A DNA stretch of 64,000 bases from Streptomyces sp. NBC_00691 (GTDB lineage Bacteria > Actinomycetota > Actinomycetes > Streptomycetales > Streptomycetaceae), in assembly GCF_036226665.1 (NCBI RefSeq), contig NZ_CP109007.1:7192001-7256000 (forward strand). The letters run 5' to 3'. Below, piece after piece: positions 26,065 through 35,088 of this stretch. Numbering within the stretch: the first letter of the stretch is position 1; every line of letters starts with the position of its first letter. Under the pieces are notes generated by a model. It saw only the letters and a program-made list of their open reading frames with translations, had not been told where the DNA came from and did not search any database. The position numbers were made by a program, and so were the translations under genes.

Positions 26065-27300
26065 ATGGAAGAGCTGTGGCCCCCGCCCTCGCGTGAGGTC
26101 GCCGATGCGATCAGATCACTGTGTCAGCGCCTGCTGACGGAAACGGACGCTCTGATCGAGGCCTTCGCAAGGCCGTCTCTCGTCGCCCAGAACGATCCGG
26201 CTCTCCTCGCGGACGCATCGCTGGTCGAGGAGGATCGCGCGCTCAACCGCTCCGAGGTGGTCCAGTGGTTGACCGCGAACGTTCAGCAGCCGGGGCGGAG
26301 GGTGGAGCCCTACGTCAGTCCGAGGACCACGGCGTACATCAACGATCTCGTGTCCCGGGGCATCGCGCCCGACTTCGCCGGTGCCTGGCGTGTGGCCCTG
26401 GGGATCGGCTGGCGGCGATGTCTGGAGGAATGCGTGGCGGACTGCGCGGACCCCGGCCTCCTCGTGGGGGTCCTGGACGTGACGGCGCAGTCGCTGGTCC
26501 AGTACGCCCTCGACTCCGTCGCGGCCCTGCGGCAAGCGGGCCTCGCCGCGGCGATGGGCCATACGGACGCCGAGGGGATCGCACTGATCCAGCTGATCGC
26601 CAGTGGGGCACCGATGGCGGAGGACCTCGCCGAAGGACACCTGCGCTACCGGATGGCGCGGTGGCACGTGGGCCTCGTCCTCTGGATCGACGATCCCCAG
26701 CAGGCCGGTGCCCTGGACGGAGCGATCGCCGCCGTGCGCTCCTCCGCCGGAGGCCGGAGTGCCCTGGTGGCGCGCGCCAGCGCCACGTCGCGGTGGATCT
26801 GGCTCTCGGGGGAAGCCGTCCCGGACCTGCACCACGTGGAGAAGGACCTCGCGGCGACCGACGAGGTCCGCGCGGCGGTGGGAAGGCCGGGACGCGGACT
26901 CGAAGGGTTCCGCTCCAGCCACCAGGACGCCCTTGCGGCGCAGGCGCTGGTGAGCCGGCTGGGTTCCGACCGACGATTCACCGCCTACGCCGACGTCGAG
27001 CTGATCGACGCGCTCACGAAGGACCGGCCCGGCGCGCGTCGGTTCGTCATCAACACCCTCGGGCCATTGGCCGAAGCCGACACGGCCCTGCGGCAGGCAC
27101 TGCTCACCTACGTGCAGTGCGGCTTCAGCACGACCCGGGCGGCCGCCGACCTCTACGCGCACCGCAACACCGTCGAACGGCGCGTCTCACGCGCCAACGA
27201 GCTCTCGACCGTCAAGGTGGAGGACAACCCGACCCACGTGGCGGCGGCGCTCCTGGTGCTGGACATCGCGCCTGACATCGTGACGATCACCCCGAGCTGA
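26065..27300 (+). CDS. PucR/CdaR-type helix-turn-helix regulator
   Basis: 411 residues from the ATG at 26065 (MEELWPPPSR). An N-terminal helical sensor region (about 1-170, RsbRD/PucR N-terminal type), a GGDEF-like fold remnant in the middle, and a C-terminal PucR HTH_30 domain (ALLTYVQCGFSTTRAAADLYAHRNTVERRVSRANEL). PucR proteins usually activate purine, nitrogen or lipid catabolism genes in response to a ligand. The palindrome at 25932 lies about 120 bases before its start. It may regulate the amine genes to its left, the desaturase genes to its right, or both. Confidence 0.88.
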   Translation: MEELWPPPSREVADAIRSLCQRLLTETDALIEAFARPSLVAQNDPALLADASLVEEDRALNRSEVVQWLTANVQQPGRRVEPYVSPRTTAYINDLVSRGIAPDFAGAWRVALGIGWRRCLEECVADCADPGLLVGVLDVTAQSLVQYALDSVAALRQAGLAAAMGHTDAEGIALIQLIASGAPMAEDLAEGHLRYRMARWHVGLVLWIDDPQQAGALDGAIAAVRSSAGGRSALVARASATSRWIWLSGEAVPDLHHVEKDLAATDEVRAAVGRPGRGLEGFRSSHQDALAAQALVSRLGSDRRFTAYADVELIDALTKDRPGARRFVINTLGPLAEADTALRQALLTYVQCGFSTTRAAADLYAHRNTVERRVSRANELSTVKVEDNPTHVAAALLVLDIAPDIVTITPS

Positions 27301-27320
27301 ACGCACGCAGCACGGAGCCG

Positions 27321-27350
27321 CCCTTGACCTGCGGAAAGCAGGCAGGGAGC
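27321..27350 (+). repeat. 30-base hairpin repeat, matches the panD leader at 61879-61908
   Basis: CCCTTGACCTGC, a five-base loop, then GCAGGCAGGGAGC. The CCTGC/GCAGG stem and all flanking bases are the same at 61879-61908; only the loop differs (GGAAA here, ACGAA there). It sits in the 153-base gap between two convergent PucR genes. Followed here by TGGGCTCCAGGCAACCCTCCG. It could be a leftover leader or a terminator-like hairpin for the upstream PucR gene. Confidence 0.5.
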
Positions 27351-27453
27351 TGGGCTCCAGGCAACCCTCCGCATGAGCCCGCTGATCGCACCGAGGGCGA
27401 GGCGCGATCCCCGGATCGTTCGAGGACGCGGTCGTGGACGGTCGAGGAACACG

Positions 27454-28593
27454 TCAGCCCACCCGGAGACCGACCGCCAGCGTCAGTTCGAGAACCCGGT
27501 GTGGCGCTGCGAGATCAGGAAACAGCTCCCGCAGCTGCGACATCCGGTACCGGACTGTCTGGGGGTGGACGAACAACGCCGCCGCCACCTCCTCCCGCCT
27601 GCCCTGGTGCAGCAGCCACTCCCGCAACGTCTCCTCCAGCCGCCGTGCGGTCGCGACAGGCAAGGTCCGCAACGGTGCGAGGGCTCGGGCACGCAGGTCT
27701 GCGAACGCGTCCACGTCGGCGCTCAGCACCAGCTCGGGCAAGTGGTCCTCGGTGTCGCGAATGTCGGAGGAGAGGGAGCGCGCGCGTACGGCTCGTGTGT
27801 ACGAGGCGGACGCGCGAATCCATGGCCGGGCGGGACCGATCACGGCGGTGCGGTCGGTGAGCTGCCGCAAGAGACGTGATCGGTCGGCGTCGGGGACGAG
27901 CAGCACACCGGTGGCGTCCGGCAGATCGTCGAGGACGAGGGTGCTCGGGTCGAGCGCGCGGTAGGCGGGCCGGGCCTGGGCGGCGGGCAGCAGGACCGCG
28001 GTCAGCGAAACCGGAGGCTGCCACCCGGCCCGTTGGACAGAGGCCAGCAGCACGTCCGGGCTCGCGCCGGCGAGCAGGTCGCGGGCCAGGTGTTCCAGGT
28101 GGCGCTCGTGAGCCCTGCCCCGGGCGGCCAGTTCGTCGGCGTGGCCCGCGGCGCTCGCGGCGGAGAGCTCGTCGATGTAGGCGAAGGTCAGCTCGGCGAA
28201 CTTGGCGACCTCGGCGGCGGGCAGACCTGCGGGTACGGCACCCGCTGCCAGGCATCGCCAGGCCACGCGGGCGCCGACGCGGTATGCGCCGAGCAGCGCG
28301 TCCATCGAACGGCCGGAGCGCACCTCGCCGCGGCCCAGCTCGTAGGCCGCGTCGCCGGCGTCGCCGCCGGTGGCGTTCCCGCTCGCGAGGTCCAGGTAGT
28401 GCCCCAGGGCGGTGCGGACGGCTCTGCGGATGGTGCCGCCCATGCGGCCCGAAAGGGCGTTGGCGTAGGGAGGGACCTCGTCGATGATCGCCTGGACGAC
28501 CTCGTCGGCGGTGGTCTTCAGCGCGGCACGAAGTGCGGTGACCGTCGTCTCATTGAGGGCCAGTTCGCTGGCCCTCCGCATGGCATGGCTCAC
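27454..28593 (-). CDS. PucR-family transcriptional regulator of the desaturase locus
   Basis: 379 residues from a GTG at 28593 that follows AGGGA. N-terminal helical domain (about 1-170), middle region, and C-terminal PucR HTH (LREWLLHQGRREEVAAALFVHPQTVRYRMSQL). It is divergent from the ferredoxin-reductase/desaturase operon with only 86 bases between starts, the usual layout for a regulator and its target. Likely controls desaturase expression in response to a fatty acid or alkane-related signal; the ligand is unknown. Confidence 0.9.
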   Translation of the reverse strand: MSHAMRRASELALNETTVTALRAALKTTADEVVQAIIDEVPPYANALSGRMGGTIRRAVRTALGHYLDLASGNATGGDAGDAAYELGRGEVRSGRSMDALLGAYRVGARVAWRCLAAGAVPAGLPAAEVAKFAELTFAYIDELSAASAAGHADELAARGRAHERHLEHLARDLLAGASPDVLLASVQRAGWQPPVSLTAVLLPAAQARPAYRALDPSTLVLDDLPDATGVLLVPDADRSRLLRQLTDRTAVIGPARPWIRASASYTRAVRARSLSSDIRDTEDHLPELVLSADVDAFADLRARALAPLRTLPVATARRLEETLREWLLHQGRREEVAAALFVHPQTVRYRMSQLRELFPDLAAPHRVLELTLAVGLRVG

Positions 28594-28679
28594 TTTTTGT
28601 TCCCTGCGAACAATCTAGCCGATCAGATTTACGTCCTGCGGTCAGGACTTTACGCCTTGAGGCGCAGCAAGCTGGAGGC

Positions 28680-29735
28680 ATGACGAGTGCAGCCCTCCGC
28701 AGCAGGGCGTGGAAACTGCTGGAGATGGTCACGACGCCGCTGCTGCCGTCGGACTACCTCGACCTGGTCAGCCCGCTGCGTGCGGGCGCCGACCTGAGGG
28801 GGCGCATCGAAGCCGTGCTCCCCGAGACGGATGACGCCGCGACCGTCGTGATCAGACCGGGACGGGGCTGGCGCGGCCACACGGCGGGTCAGTACGTGCG
28901 GATCGGGGTCGACGTCGACGGGGTGCGCCTGTGGCGTGCCTACTCCATCACCTCGCCGACACACCGCCAGGACGGCCGTGTCACGATCACCGTGAAGGCG
29001 ATCCCGGACGGCAAGGTCAGCAACCACCTGGTCCGCAGGGCGCGACCGGGCACGCTGATCCAGCTCGACCAGCCGACCGGTGACTTCGTTCTGCCGCAGG
29101 CCAAGCCCGCCAAGGTGCTCTACCTGACCGCCGGCAGCGGCATCACGCCTGTGATGGGCATGCTGCGCGACATCGAGCTCGACGACGCCGTCATGGTCCA
29201 CTGCGCGCCACAGCCGTACGACGTGATCTTCCGCAACGAACTGCACGACCTGGTCGCGGACAAGAAGCTGCGGCTCACCGAGGTGCACACCGACACGGAC
29301 GGCATGCTCGACATCGGCCGTCTCGACGAACTCGTGCCCGACTGGGCCGAGCGCGAGACCTGGGCCTGCGGGCCCGCGGGCCTGCTCGACGCCGCCGAAG
29401 AGCACTGGACCGAGCACGGCGTACGAGAGCGCCTGCACACCGAACGCTTCCGCCCCGGCATCGTCGTCGCCGGTGAAGGCGGCGAGGTCACGTTCAGCGC
29501 CACTGGCAGGACCGTCGACGCGGACGGTGCCACGCCGTTGCTGGACGTCGGCGAGGAGGCCGGCGTGCTCATGCCGTCCGGGTGCCGCATGGGCATCTGC
29601 TTCGGCTGCGTCACGCCGCTCAAGGCGGGCGCCGTCCGCGACCTGCGCACCGGCGAGATCACCGAGGCCGAGCCGGGCGTCCTCATCCAGACCTGTGTGT
29701 CCGCCGCGGCGGGCCCCTGCGACATCGAACGGTAG
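28680..29735 (+). CDS. Ferredoxin reductase with C-terminal 2Fe-2S domain
   Basis: 351 residues: FAD-binding ferredoxin-reductase domain (about 45-145; RAYSITSP flavin motif), NAD-binding domain (about 147-250; LTAGSGITPVMGML), and a plant-type 2Fe-2S domain (about 265-350) with CRMGICFGC plus a last Cys in IQTCVSAA. It passes electrons from NAD(P)H to the desaturase encoded 8 bases downstream. The gene pair matches the mycobacterial Rv3230c/DesA3 stearoyl-CoA delta-9 desaturase system in order and type. Confidence 0.94.
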   Translation: MTSAALRSRAWKLLEMVTTPLLPSDYLDLVSPLRAGADLRGRIEAVLPETDDAATVVIRPGRGWRGHTAGQYVRIGVDVDGVRLWRAYSITSPTHRQDGRVTITVKAIPDGKVSNHLVRRARPGTLIQLDQPTGDFVLPQAKPAKVLYLTAGSGITPVMGMLRDIELDDAVMVHCAPQPYDVIFRNELHDLVADKKLRLTEVHTDTDGMLDIGRLDELVPDWAERETWACGPAGLLDAAEEHWTEHGVRERLHTERFRPGIVVAGEGGEVTFSATGRTVDADGATPLLDVGEEAGVLMPSGCRMGICFGCVTPLKAGAVRDLRTGEITEAEPGVLIQTCVSAAAGPCDIER

Positions 29736-29742
29736 GAGCACC

Positions 29743-30861
29743 TTGACCGCCATCGACCCCACCGCCCACCTCACCGCGGAGCAGATCGAGGAGCTCGGCC
29801 GCGAGCTGGACGCGATCCGCGACGAGGTGATCGCCGGCCGCGGCGAGAAGGACGCCGCCTACATCCGTAAGGTCATCTCGGCGCAGCGCAAGCTCGAGCT
29901 GGTCAGCAGGGGCGTGCTGCTGTTCTCGATCTTCCCGCCCGCGTGGCTGATCGGCACCGCCGGGCTGTCCGTGGCGAAGATCATGGACAACATGGAGATC
30001 GGCCACAACATCCTGCACGGCCAGTGGGACTGGATGCGGGACCCGAAGATTCACTCCACCACCTGGGAGTGGGACCACGTCTCGCCGTCCGAGCAGTGGA
30101 AGCACTCGCACAACGAGCTGCACCACACGTACACCAACGTGATCGGCAAGGACAACGACCTCGGCTACGGCATCATGCGCGTCGACGAGGACCAGCGGTG
30201 GCACCCGTTCCACCTCGGCCAGCCGCTGTGGAACTTCATCAACGCCTGCTTCTTCGAGTACGGCATCGCCGCCTACGACCTGGAACTCGGCAAGAACCTG
30301 CACAAGCGCCGCCGCAACAACCCGGAGTTCCGCGCGCGTGCCAAGGCCGTGGGCCGCAAGATCCGCAAGCAGGTGCTCAAGGACTACGTGATCCACCCGC
30401 TGCTTTCGGGCCCGTCGTTCCTCCCCACGCTCGCCGCCACGTTCACCGCGAACCTGGTCCGCAACATCTGGTCCCATTCGGTGATCATGTGCGGGCACTT
30501 CCCCGAGGGAGTGCAGGTCTTCGAGCGCCGGTCGATCAAGGGCGAGACGCGCGGCCAGTGGTACCTGCGCCAGATGATGGGCTCGGCGAACATCAGCGGC
30601 AGCAGGGCCATGCACTTCATGACCGGCAACCTGTCGCACCAGATCGAGCACCACCTGTTCCCGGACCTGCCGAGCAACCGGTACGCCGAAGTCGCGGTGA
30701 AGGTGCGCGCGCTGTTCGAAAAGTACGAGCTGGAGTACGTCACCGGGCCGCTGCCCAAGCAGGTCTTCTCCGCGTGGCGCAAGGTCTTCCGGCTCTCGCT
30801 GCCGAACAGGAAGCCCAAGGTCAAGACGCCGGACCGCGAGCAGGAGCTCGTCGCGGCCTGA
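29743..30861 (+). CDS. Membrane fatty acid (acyl-CoA) desaturase, DesA3-like
   Basis: 372 residues from a TTG at 29743 preceded by TAGGAG; earlier in-frame codons lie inside the reductase gene. The three histidine boxes of membrane di-iron desaturases are present: GHNILHG, HSHNELHH and HQIEHH, plus two to four hydrophobic segments. It would introduce a cis double bond into stearoyl- or palmitoyl-CoA or lipids at the membrane, using electrons from the adjacent reductase. The divergent PucR gene is the probable regulator. Confidence 0.93.
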   Translation: MTAIDPTAHLTAEQIEELGRELDAIRDEVIAGRGEKDAAYIRKVISAQRKLELVSRGVLLFSIFPPAWLIGTAGLSVAKIMDNMEIGHNILHGQWDWMRDPKIHSTTWEWDHVSPSEQWKHSHNELHHTYTNVIGKDNDLGYGIMRVDEDQRWHPFHLGQPLWNFINACFFEYGIAAYDLELGKNLHKRRRNNPEFRARAKAVGRKIRKQVLKDYVIHPLLSGPSFLPTLAATFTANLVRNIWSHSVIMCGHFPEGVQVFERRSIKGETRGQWYLRQMMGSANISGSRAMHFMTGNLSHQIEHHLFPDLPSNRYAEVAVKVRALFEKYELEYVTGPLPKQVFSAWRKVFRLSLPNRKPKVKTPDREQELVAA

Positions 30862-30997
30862 CTCCCGGTGCTGGTTCGGTCCCTTCGGCCGTACCGACGG
30901 CACGTGCGAGGTCACCGACACACTCGCAGCACCTCCCCCACCTGCGGAGAGCAGCGTATGACGACGAGGAAGGCCTGCGGCGAGGCCCTGTGGGGAT

Positions 30998-31816
30998 CTA
31001 TCGTGACGGGCGACTGAAGAACGTGACCGGTCGTTCCCGCCGTACTCCGTCGACGACGACGTCGACGGACTCGTCGTAGAAGGCCACCCGGTCTTTGATG
31101 ATCCCTACGGAGGGCAGGGGGTCGGGGTAGCTCCAGGCGATGTCGGGCCGCACGTCGGCGTCGCCGGCCCAGGACCAGTACTCGCTCGCCACACCTTTGT
31201 ACGGACAGCGGGTACGCCCGTCGGTACGGGTGAAGAGGTCGAGGCGGACGTCCTCCCGCGGGAAGTAGAAGCGCACCGGCAGGCCCGTCTCGAAGAGCAG
31301 AACCGGCGTGTGCGTGTCCGCGACGACCGTGCCCGCGATCTCGACCTGGACGTGTCGACTGCTGGGCAGGGCGTCCACCCGCTTGTGCGGGTCGCGCGGG
31401 TGCACGAAGATCTCTTCGTCCTCCTCGTACCAGTGGTCGAGAACGTCGCGCCCGAACCATTCGAAGCTGATGTGATCGGCCAGCTCCTCTCCGGGGTAGG
31501 TCCAGGCCGCCGCCCCGACGGTCCGGTCGGGGAGCACGAGGTCGTAGAAGACCGTCGCTCCCGCGTGACGCCGCCGGCCGGCGGGCCGCTCCGTCCTCCG
31601 CAGCAGGTCCGTCCGGACGTCCTCGGCCGGGAACGCGTAGAGGGGTACGGGGCGACCGGGCTCCCACACGAGGACCGGTCTACGGCTGTCCACGATCGTG
31701 AACTCCCCGGCCGTCGCACGCACCCAGCGCTCCGCCGGCTCCCAGAAGACGCTGTCGGACTCGTCCCGGCGGCGTACGACGGGCACGGCTTCCGGGCCGG
31801 CATTCGGTGCGGTCAT
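30998..31816 (-). CDS. Tandem DUF427 domain protein
   Basis: 272 residues holding two DUF427 domains, about 25-125 and 150-255, each with the fold's YFPREDVR/AFPAEDVR strand and a Y or W-rich end (CPYKGVASEYWSWAGD; ATVFYDLVLPDRTVGAAAWTYP). Common in actinobacteria; biochemical role unknown. It stands alone, with the stop facing the desaturase operon. The upstream gap 31817-32358 contains no gene that I can support apart from the GlnR-like sites near its right end. Confidence 0.88.
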   Translation of the reverse strand: MTAPNAGPEAVPVVRRRDESDSVFWEPAERWVRATAGEFTIVDSRRPVLVWEPGRPVPLYAFPAEDVRTDLLRRTERPAGRRRHAGATVFYDLVLPDRTVGAAAWTYPGEELADHISFEWFGRDVLDHWYEEDEEIFVHPRDPHKRVDALPSSRHVQVEIAGTVVADTHTPVLLFETGLPVRFYFPREDVRLDLFTRTDGRTRCPYKGVASEYWSWAGDADVRPDIAWSYPDPLPSVGIIKDRVAFYDESVDVVVDGVRRERPVTFFSRPSR

Positions 31817-32256
31817 CGGTCTCTCCTCTCGCTCCGGTTCCTGCCTCCGGTGTCCGGACCCGCGTCGCGTACGGGTGGCAGCCGGTGTGGTCCACGCTGC
31901 TCCGGATCCCGGCCGATGGCAAACGGCCCGCCGTCGCTCCTGCCGGCACTTCGAAAGCGTCCCTCGGACCGGTGCGTGGCCAAAGGCCGGGGTGACACGG
32001 ACGCGCCGCAGCTCGGCGTCCAGCCGGGCACGCTCCTGCGCATCCTTCGAAGACGGCCGACCATCGCTCGCCTTCCCGGCGCGAGGTCATGAGGTGCGTG
32101 CCGCGCGGGCCACTCAACGCTCGCGCGGCCACACGCGGCGGGCCGCACAACGCGGTGGCCGGAACCGGGGTACGCCTCCGGAACCGCTTGTCCGAGCGTT
32201 GTCCGCCAGACCGCGCAGAGGGGCCTCGCCCAGGCCTGTCGCACCGTGAGGGTCCG

Positions 32257-32312
32257 GTAATCCCCACGCAACACGAAACACGGCGGAAACTCCCGTGTAC
32301 GCATCGCGAAAC
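32257..32312 (+). promoter_or_regulatory. Possible GlnR-binding region upstream of amtB
   Basis: Within 50-100 bases of the amtB start lie GTAAT-N6-GCAAC (32257-32272), GAAAC-N6-GAAAC (32275-32290) and a further GAAAC at 32308-32312. The streptomycete GlnR consensus is gTnAc-N6-GaAAc, so these half-sites at six-base spacing are a reasonable but imperfect match. GlnR control of amtB-glnK is established in Streptomyces; that this is the site used here is inference. Confidence 0.4.
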
Positions 32313-32358
32313 GCATCCCCGTGAGGCTCTCCCTCGAACCCGTAGGAGGAGACCGCTG

Positions 32359-33681
32359 ATGCCCCTCGCCGTCGCACCCCGGCTCGACACCGGCGACACC
32401 GCCTGGCTGCTCGCCGCCACCGCGCTCGTTCTGCTGATGACCCCCGGCCTGGCCCTGTTCTACGGGGGCATGGTCCGCACGAAGAGCGTCCTCAACATGC
32501 TGATGATGAGCTTCGTGTCGATCGCCCTGGTCACAGTGGTCTGGCTGGTCGCGGGCTACTCGCTCGCGTTCGACGACGACGCCTTTGCCGGACTGGTCGG
32601 CGGCCTGGGCCACCTCGGCCTGGCGGGCATCGGTCCGGACACCCTCACCGGCACGGTTCCCACGTTTCTCTTCAGCACCTTCCAGCTGACGTTCGCGATC
32701 ATCACGGCGGCGCTGATCAGCGGCGCGGTCGCGGACCGCACCAGGTTCGCGGGCTGGCTCGTCTTCGTGCCGGTGTGGACGCTCCTCGTATACGTCCCCG
32801 TGGCGCACTGGGTGTGGGGCCCCGGCGGCTGGATCACGCACTCGCTGGGCGCCCTCGACTTCGCGGGCGGACTCGTCGTCGAGATCGCGTCAGGCGCGTC
32901 CGGCCTCGCCCTGTGCCTGGTGATCGGCCCGCGCATCGGCTTCAAGAAGGACGCGATGCGGCCGCACAACCTGCCGATGGTGCTGCTCGGCGCGGGGCTC
33001 CTCTGGTTCGGCTGGCTCGGCTTCAACGGCGGCTCGGCGCTCGGCGCGAACGGCCTGGCCGCCGCGTCCCTCCTCAACACCCTCGTCGCCGGGTGCACCG
33101 GCCTGCTCGGCTGGCTCTTCGTCGAACAGCGGCGCGACGGTCACCCGACCACCTTCGGTGCGGCGTCCGGCGCGGTCGCGGGGCTCGTGGCGATCACTCC
33201 GGCGTGCGGGGTCGTCGCGATGCCCGGGGCGGCGGCGGTCGGTCTCGCCGCGGGCGTCGTCTGCTCGTACGCGGTCGCCTGGAAGTTCCGCTTCGGGTAC
33301 GACGACTCCCTCGACGTCGTGGGCGTGCACTTCGCCGGTGGTGTCGTCGGGACGCTGCTGATCGGCCTGTTCGCGACGTCGGTGATGACCGGCGGCAAGG
33401 AAGGGCTGTTCTACGGTGGTGGGCTCGGCCAGCTCGGCCGGCAGGCCCTCGCCGTGGCGGCTGTGGCGGCGTACACCTTCCTCGTCACCTACGGGATCGG
33501 GAAGGTTGTCGACCGGGTGATGGGGCTGCGGGCCTCCGCCGAGGAGGAGCTGACGGGACTCGACCAGACGGTGCACGCGGAGACCGCCTACGATCACGGC
33601 GTGCTCGGCCACGGCGGCGCTCCGCTGCACGCCGGGTCCCCGGTCACCTCGCTGGTCAAGGACAGGAAGCCCACCGCATGA
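32359..33681 (+). CDS. amtB: Ammonium transporter
   Basis: 440 residues, about 11 membrane segments, starting MPLAVAPRLDTGDTAWLL after a strong AGGAGG. Typical Amt features: LFYGGMVRTKSVLN, the pore region AHWVWGPGGW, GLLWFGWLGFNGGSALGANG, and HFAGGVVGTLLIG. It conducts ammonium/ammonia across the membrane. The stop overlaps the ATG of glnK (ATGA), the usual coupling, so the PII protein can gate the channel. Confidence 0.95.
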   Translation: MPLAVAPRLDTGDTAWLLAATALVLLMTPGLALFYGGMVRTKSVLNMLMMSFVSIALVTVVWLVAGYSLAFDDDAFAGLVGGLGHLGLAGIGPDTLTGTVPTFLFSTFQLTFAIITAALISGAVADRTRFAGWLVFVPVWTLLVYVPVAHWVWGPGGWITHSLGALDFAGGLVVEIASGASGLALCLVIGPRIGFKKDAMRPHNLPMVLLGAGLLWFGWLGFNGGSALGANGLAAASLLNTLVAGCTGLLGWLFVEQRRDGHPTTFGAASGAVAGLVAITPACGVVAMPGAAAVGLAAGVVCSYAVAWKFRFGYDDSLDVVGVHFAGGVVGTLLIGLFATSVMTGGKEGLFYGGGLGQLGRQALAVAAVAAYTFLVTYGIGKVVDRVMGLRASAEEELTGLDQTVHAETAYDHGVLGHGGAPLHAGSPVTSLVKDRKPTA

Positions 33682-34016
33682 AGCTGATCACCGCGATCGT
33701 CAAGCCGTTCCGCCTCGACGAGGTGAAGAACGCACTCCAGGAGCTCGGCGTCAACGGGCTCACGGTCACCGAGGCCAGCGGGTACGGGCGTCAGCGCGGG
33801 CACACCGAGGTGTACCGGGGCGCCGAGTACCGGGTGGACCTGGTTCCCAAGGCCCGTATCGAGGTCGTCGTCGAGGACGCCGACGCAGAGCCCGCCATCG
33901 ACGCCATCGTCCGCGCCGCCCACACGGGCAAGATCGGCGACGGCAAGGTGTGGGCGGTACCCGTGGAAACGGTGGTGCGCGTACGCACGGGACAGCGCGG
34001 CCCCGACGCGCTCTGA
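33678..34016 (+). CDS. glnK: PII nitrogen regulatory protein
   Basis: 112 residues, MKLITAIVKPFRLDEVKNAL, with the T-loop GYGRQRGHTEVYRGAEY. Tyr51, the residue adenylylated in streptomycete GlnK, is present, as is the C-terminal KIGDGKVWAVPVE nucleotide-binding loop. It should sense ATP/ADP and 2-oxoglutarate and bind AmtB. The usual third gene of the streptomycete operon, glnD, is missing: a strong terminator and the oppositely oriented pst genes follow. Confidence 0.95.
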   Translation: MKLITAIVKPFRLDEVKNALQELGVNGLTVTEASGYGRQRGHTEVYRGAEYRVDLVPKARIEVVVEDADAEPAIDAIVRAAHTGKIGDGKVWAVPVETVVRVRTGQRGPDAL

Positions 34017-34281
34017 CGTACGGGCCACACCGTGGCGGCGGGTCCGCGCCCCACGAGCAGGGGCCGAGCATCAGCAGGTCGCCCATCGACTCGTCATTCC
34101 ACGGCACGGGGTTGCTGTCCTCGTTGCGGATCTCCCTCTGTACACCGGGCAGCGGCAGTCCGGGGGCCGTGGACGCCCTCCACTCGGTTGAGTTCGATAT
34201 CGCTGGTGGCCGAAGGCCCAGAGATAGAGATCGACCTGCGCGATGCTGCCCGGGGGAGTCGCCGAGATCCCCATCATGCTG

Positions 34282-34322
34282 CTGGGCCCGCCGTCGCGCC
34301 TTCGGCGGAACGGCGGGCCCAG
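34282..34322. terminator. Bidirectional hairpin terminator between glnK and pstB
   Basis: Perfect 13-base stem CTGGGCCCGCCGT (34282-34294) with its complement at 34310-34322 and a 15-base loop. It lies between convergent genes, so can end both transcripts. The rest of the 34017-34353 gap shows no intact gene; on the minus strand short gene-like stretches in two frames (34017-34280) might be remnants but I cannot support a call. Confidence 0.75.
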
Positions 34323-34353
34323 ATCCATCGGGTTGTGTGGGGCGGACGAGCGT

Positions 34354-35088
34354 TCAGACCGCCGCTGCGGAAGGCTCGCAGGTGGTCGGCAGGTCGATGC
34401 GGACCGTCCGGTCGCAGAGTCGCTCCACCTGCGCGGGGTCGTGCGAGACGAGCAGGACCGTCCGGTTGCCCCGCAGGGCTGCCACGGACTCCTCGACGGT
34501 GTCGCGGCTCCGCTCGTCCAGGGCGCTGGTCGGCTCGTCGAGGAGGAGGGCCGCCGGTTCGAGGGCCAAGGCGCGCGCCAGGCACAGTCGTTGGCGCTGG
34601 CCGTTGGACAGGGTCTGGGCCGGCGTGTCCAACCGGTCGGCGACCTCGTTCCACAGGCCCGCCTCGCGCAGTGCCTGCTCGACGCGGTCGTGCAGCTCCG
34701 TCCGGGACGCCCGCACCAGGTGACGGAGGCCGAACAAGGCGTTGTCGAGGATGCTGCCGCCGAAGACCACGGGGGTCTGCGGTACCAGGACGACGGTGCT
34801 GCGCAGGCCGGCGTCGCCCTTGCCGTACCGGACGGGACGGCCGAGGACCTGCACCTCGCCCTCGCGACGGAGTCCGTGGGGCAGCAGGTCGACCAGGGCG
34901 CGCAGCACCGTGGACTTGCCCGCGCCCGACGGGCCGCACAGGCCGGTGGTGGATCCGGCGGCCAGCTCGAAGGCGACCGGACCGACCAGGCGCTTCGTGC
35001 CGTCGAAGATCTGCAGGTCGCGGACCGCGATGACGGTCTTGTCGACCGTGTCGTCCAGCCGCGCGGGACCGGTTGTCACGTCGTCCAT
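34354..35088 (-). CDS. pstB: Phosphate-type ABC transporter ATP-binding protein
   Basis: 244 residues. Walker A GPSGAGKST, Q-loop VPQTPVVFGG, ABC signature LSNGQRQRL, Walker B ALLLDEP and H-loop SHD are all present. The start ATG at 35088 lies 13 bases inside the end of the permease gene, so they are coupled. The signature has LSNGQ rather than LSGGQ, and the protein is divergent from housekeeping PstB, but linkage to pstS-type and pstC/A-type genes makes phosphate (or a related oxyanion) import the likely role. Confidence 0.88.
   Translation of the reverse strand: MDDVTTGPARLDDTVDKTVIAVRDLQIFDGTKRLVGPVAFELAAGSTTGLCGPSGAGKSTVLRALVDLLPHGLRREGEVQVLGRPVRYGKGDAGLRSTVVLVPQTPVVFGGSILDNALFGLRHLVRASRTELHDRVEQALREAGLWNEVADRLDTPAQTLSNGQRQRLCLARALALEPAALLLDEPTSALDERSRDTVEESVAALRGNRTVLLVSHDPAQVERLCDRTVRIDLPTTCEPSAAAV

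Noticed and set aside
27351..27376. TGGGCTCCAGGCAACCCTCCG as the end of a SAM-I/IV-type riboswitch
   Set aside because: GGCAACC is suggestive, but the other core helices are not visible and no metabolic gene follows on that strand (a PucR gene is antisense).
34017..34280. Minus-strand gene fragment between glnK and the terminator
   Set aside because: Short protein-like runs occur in two frames, with stops between them and no family that I can name; not strong enough to annotate.
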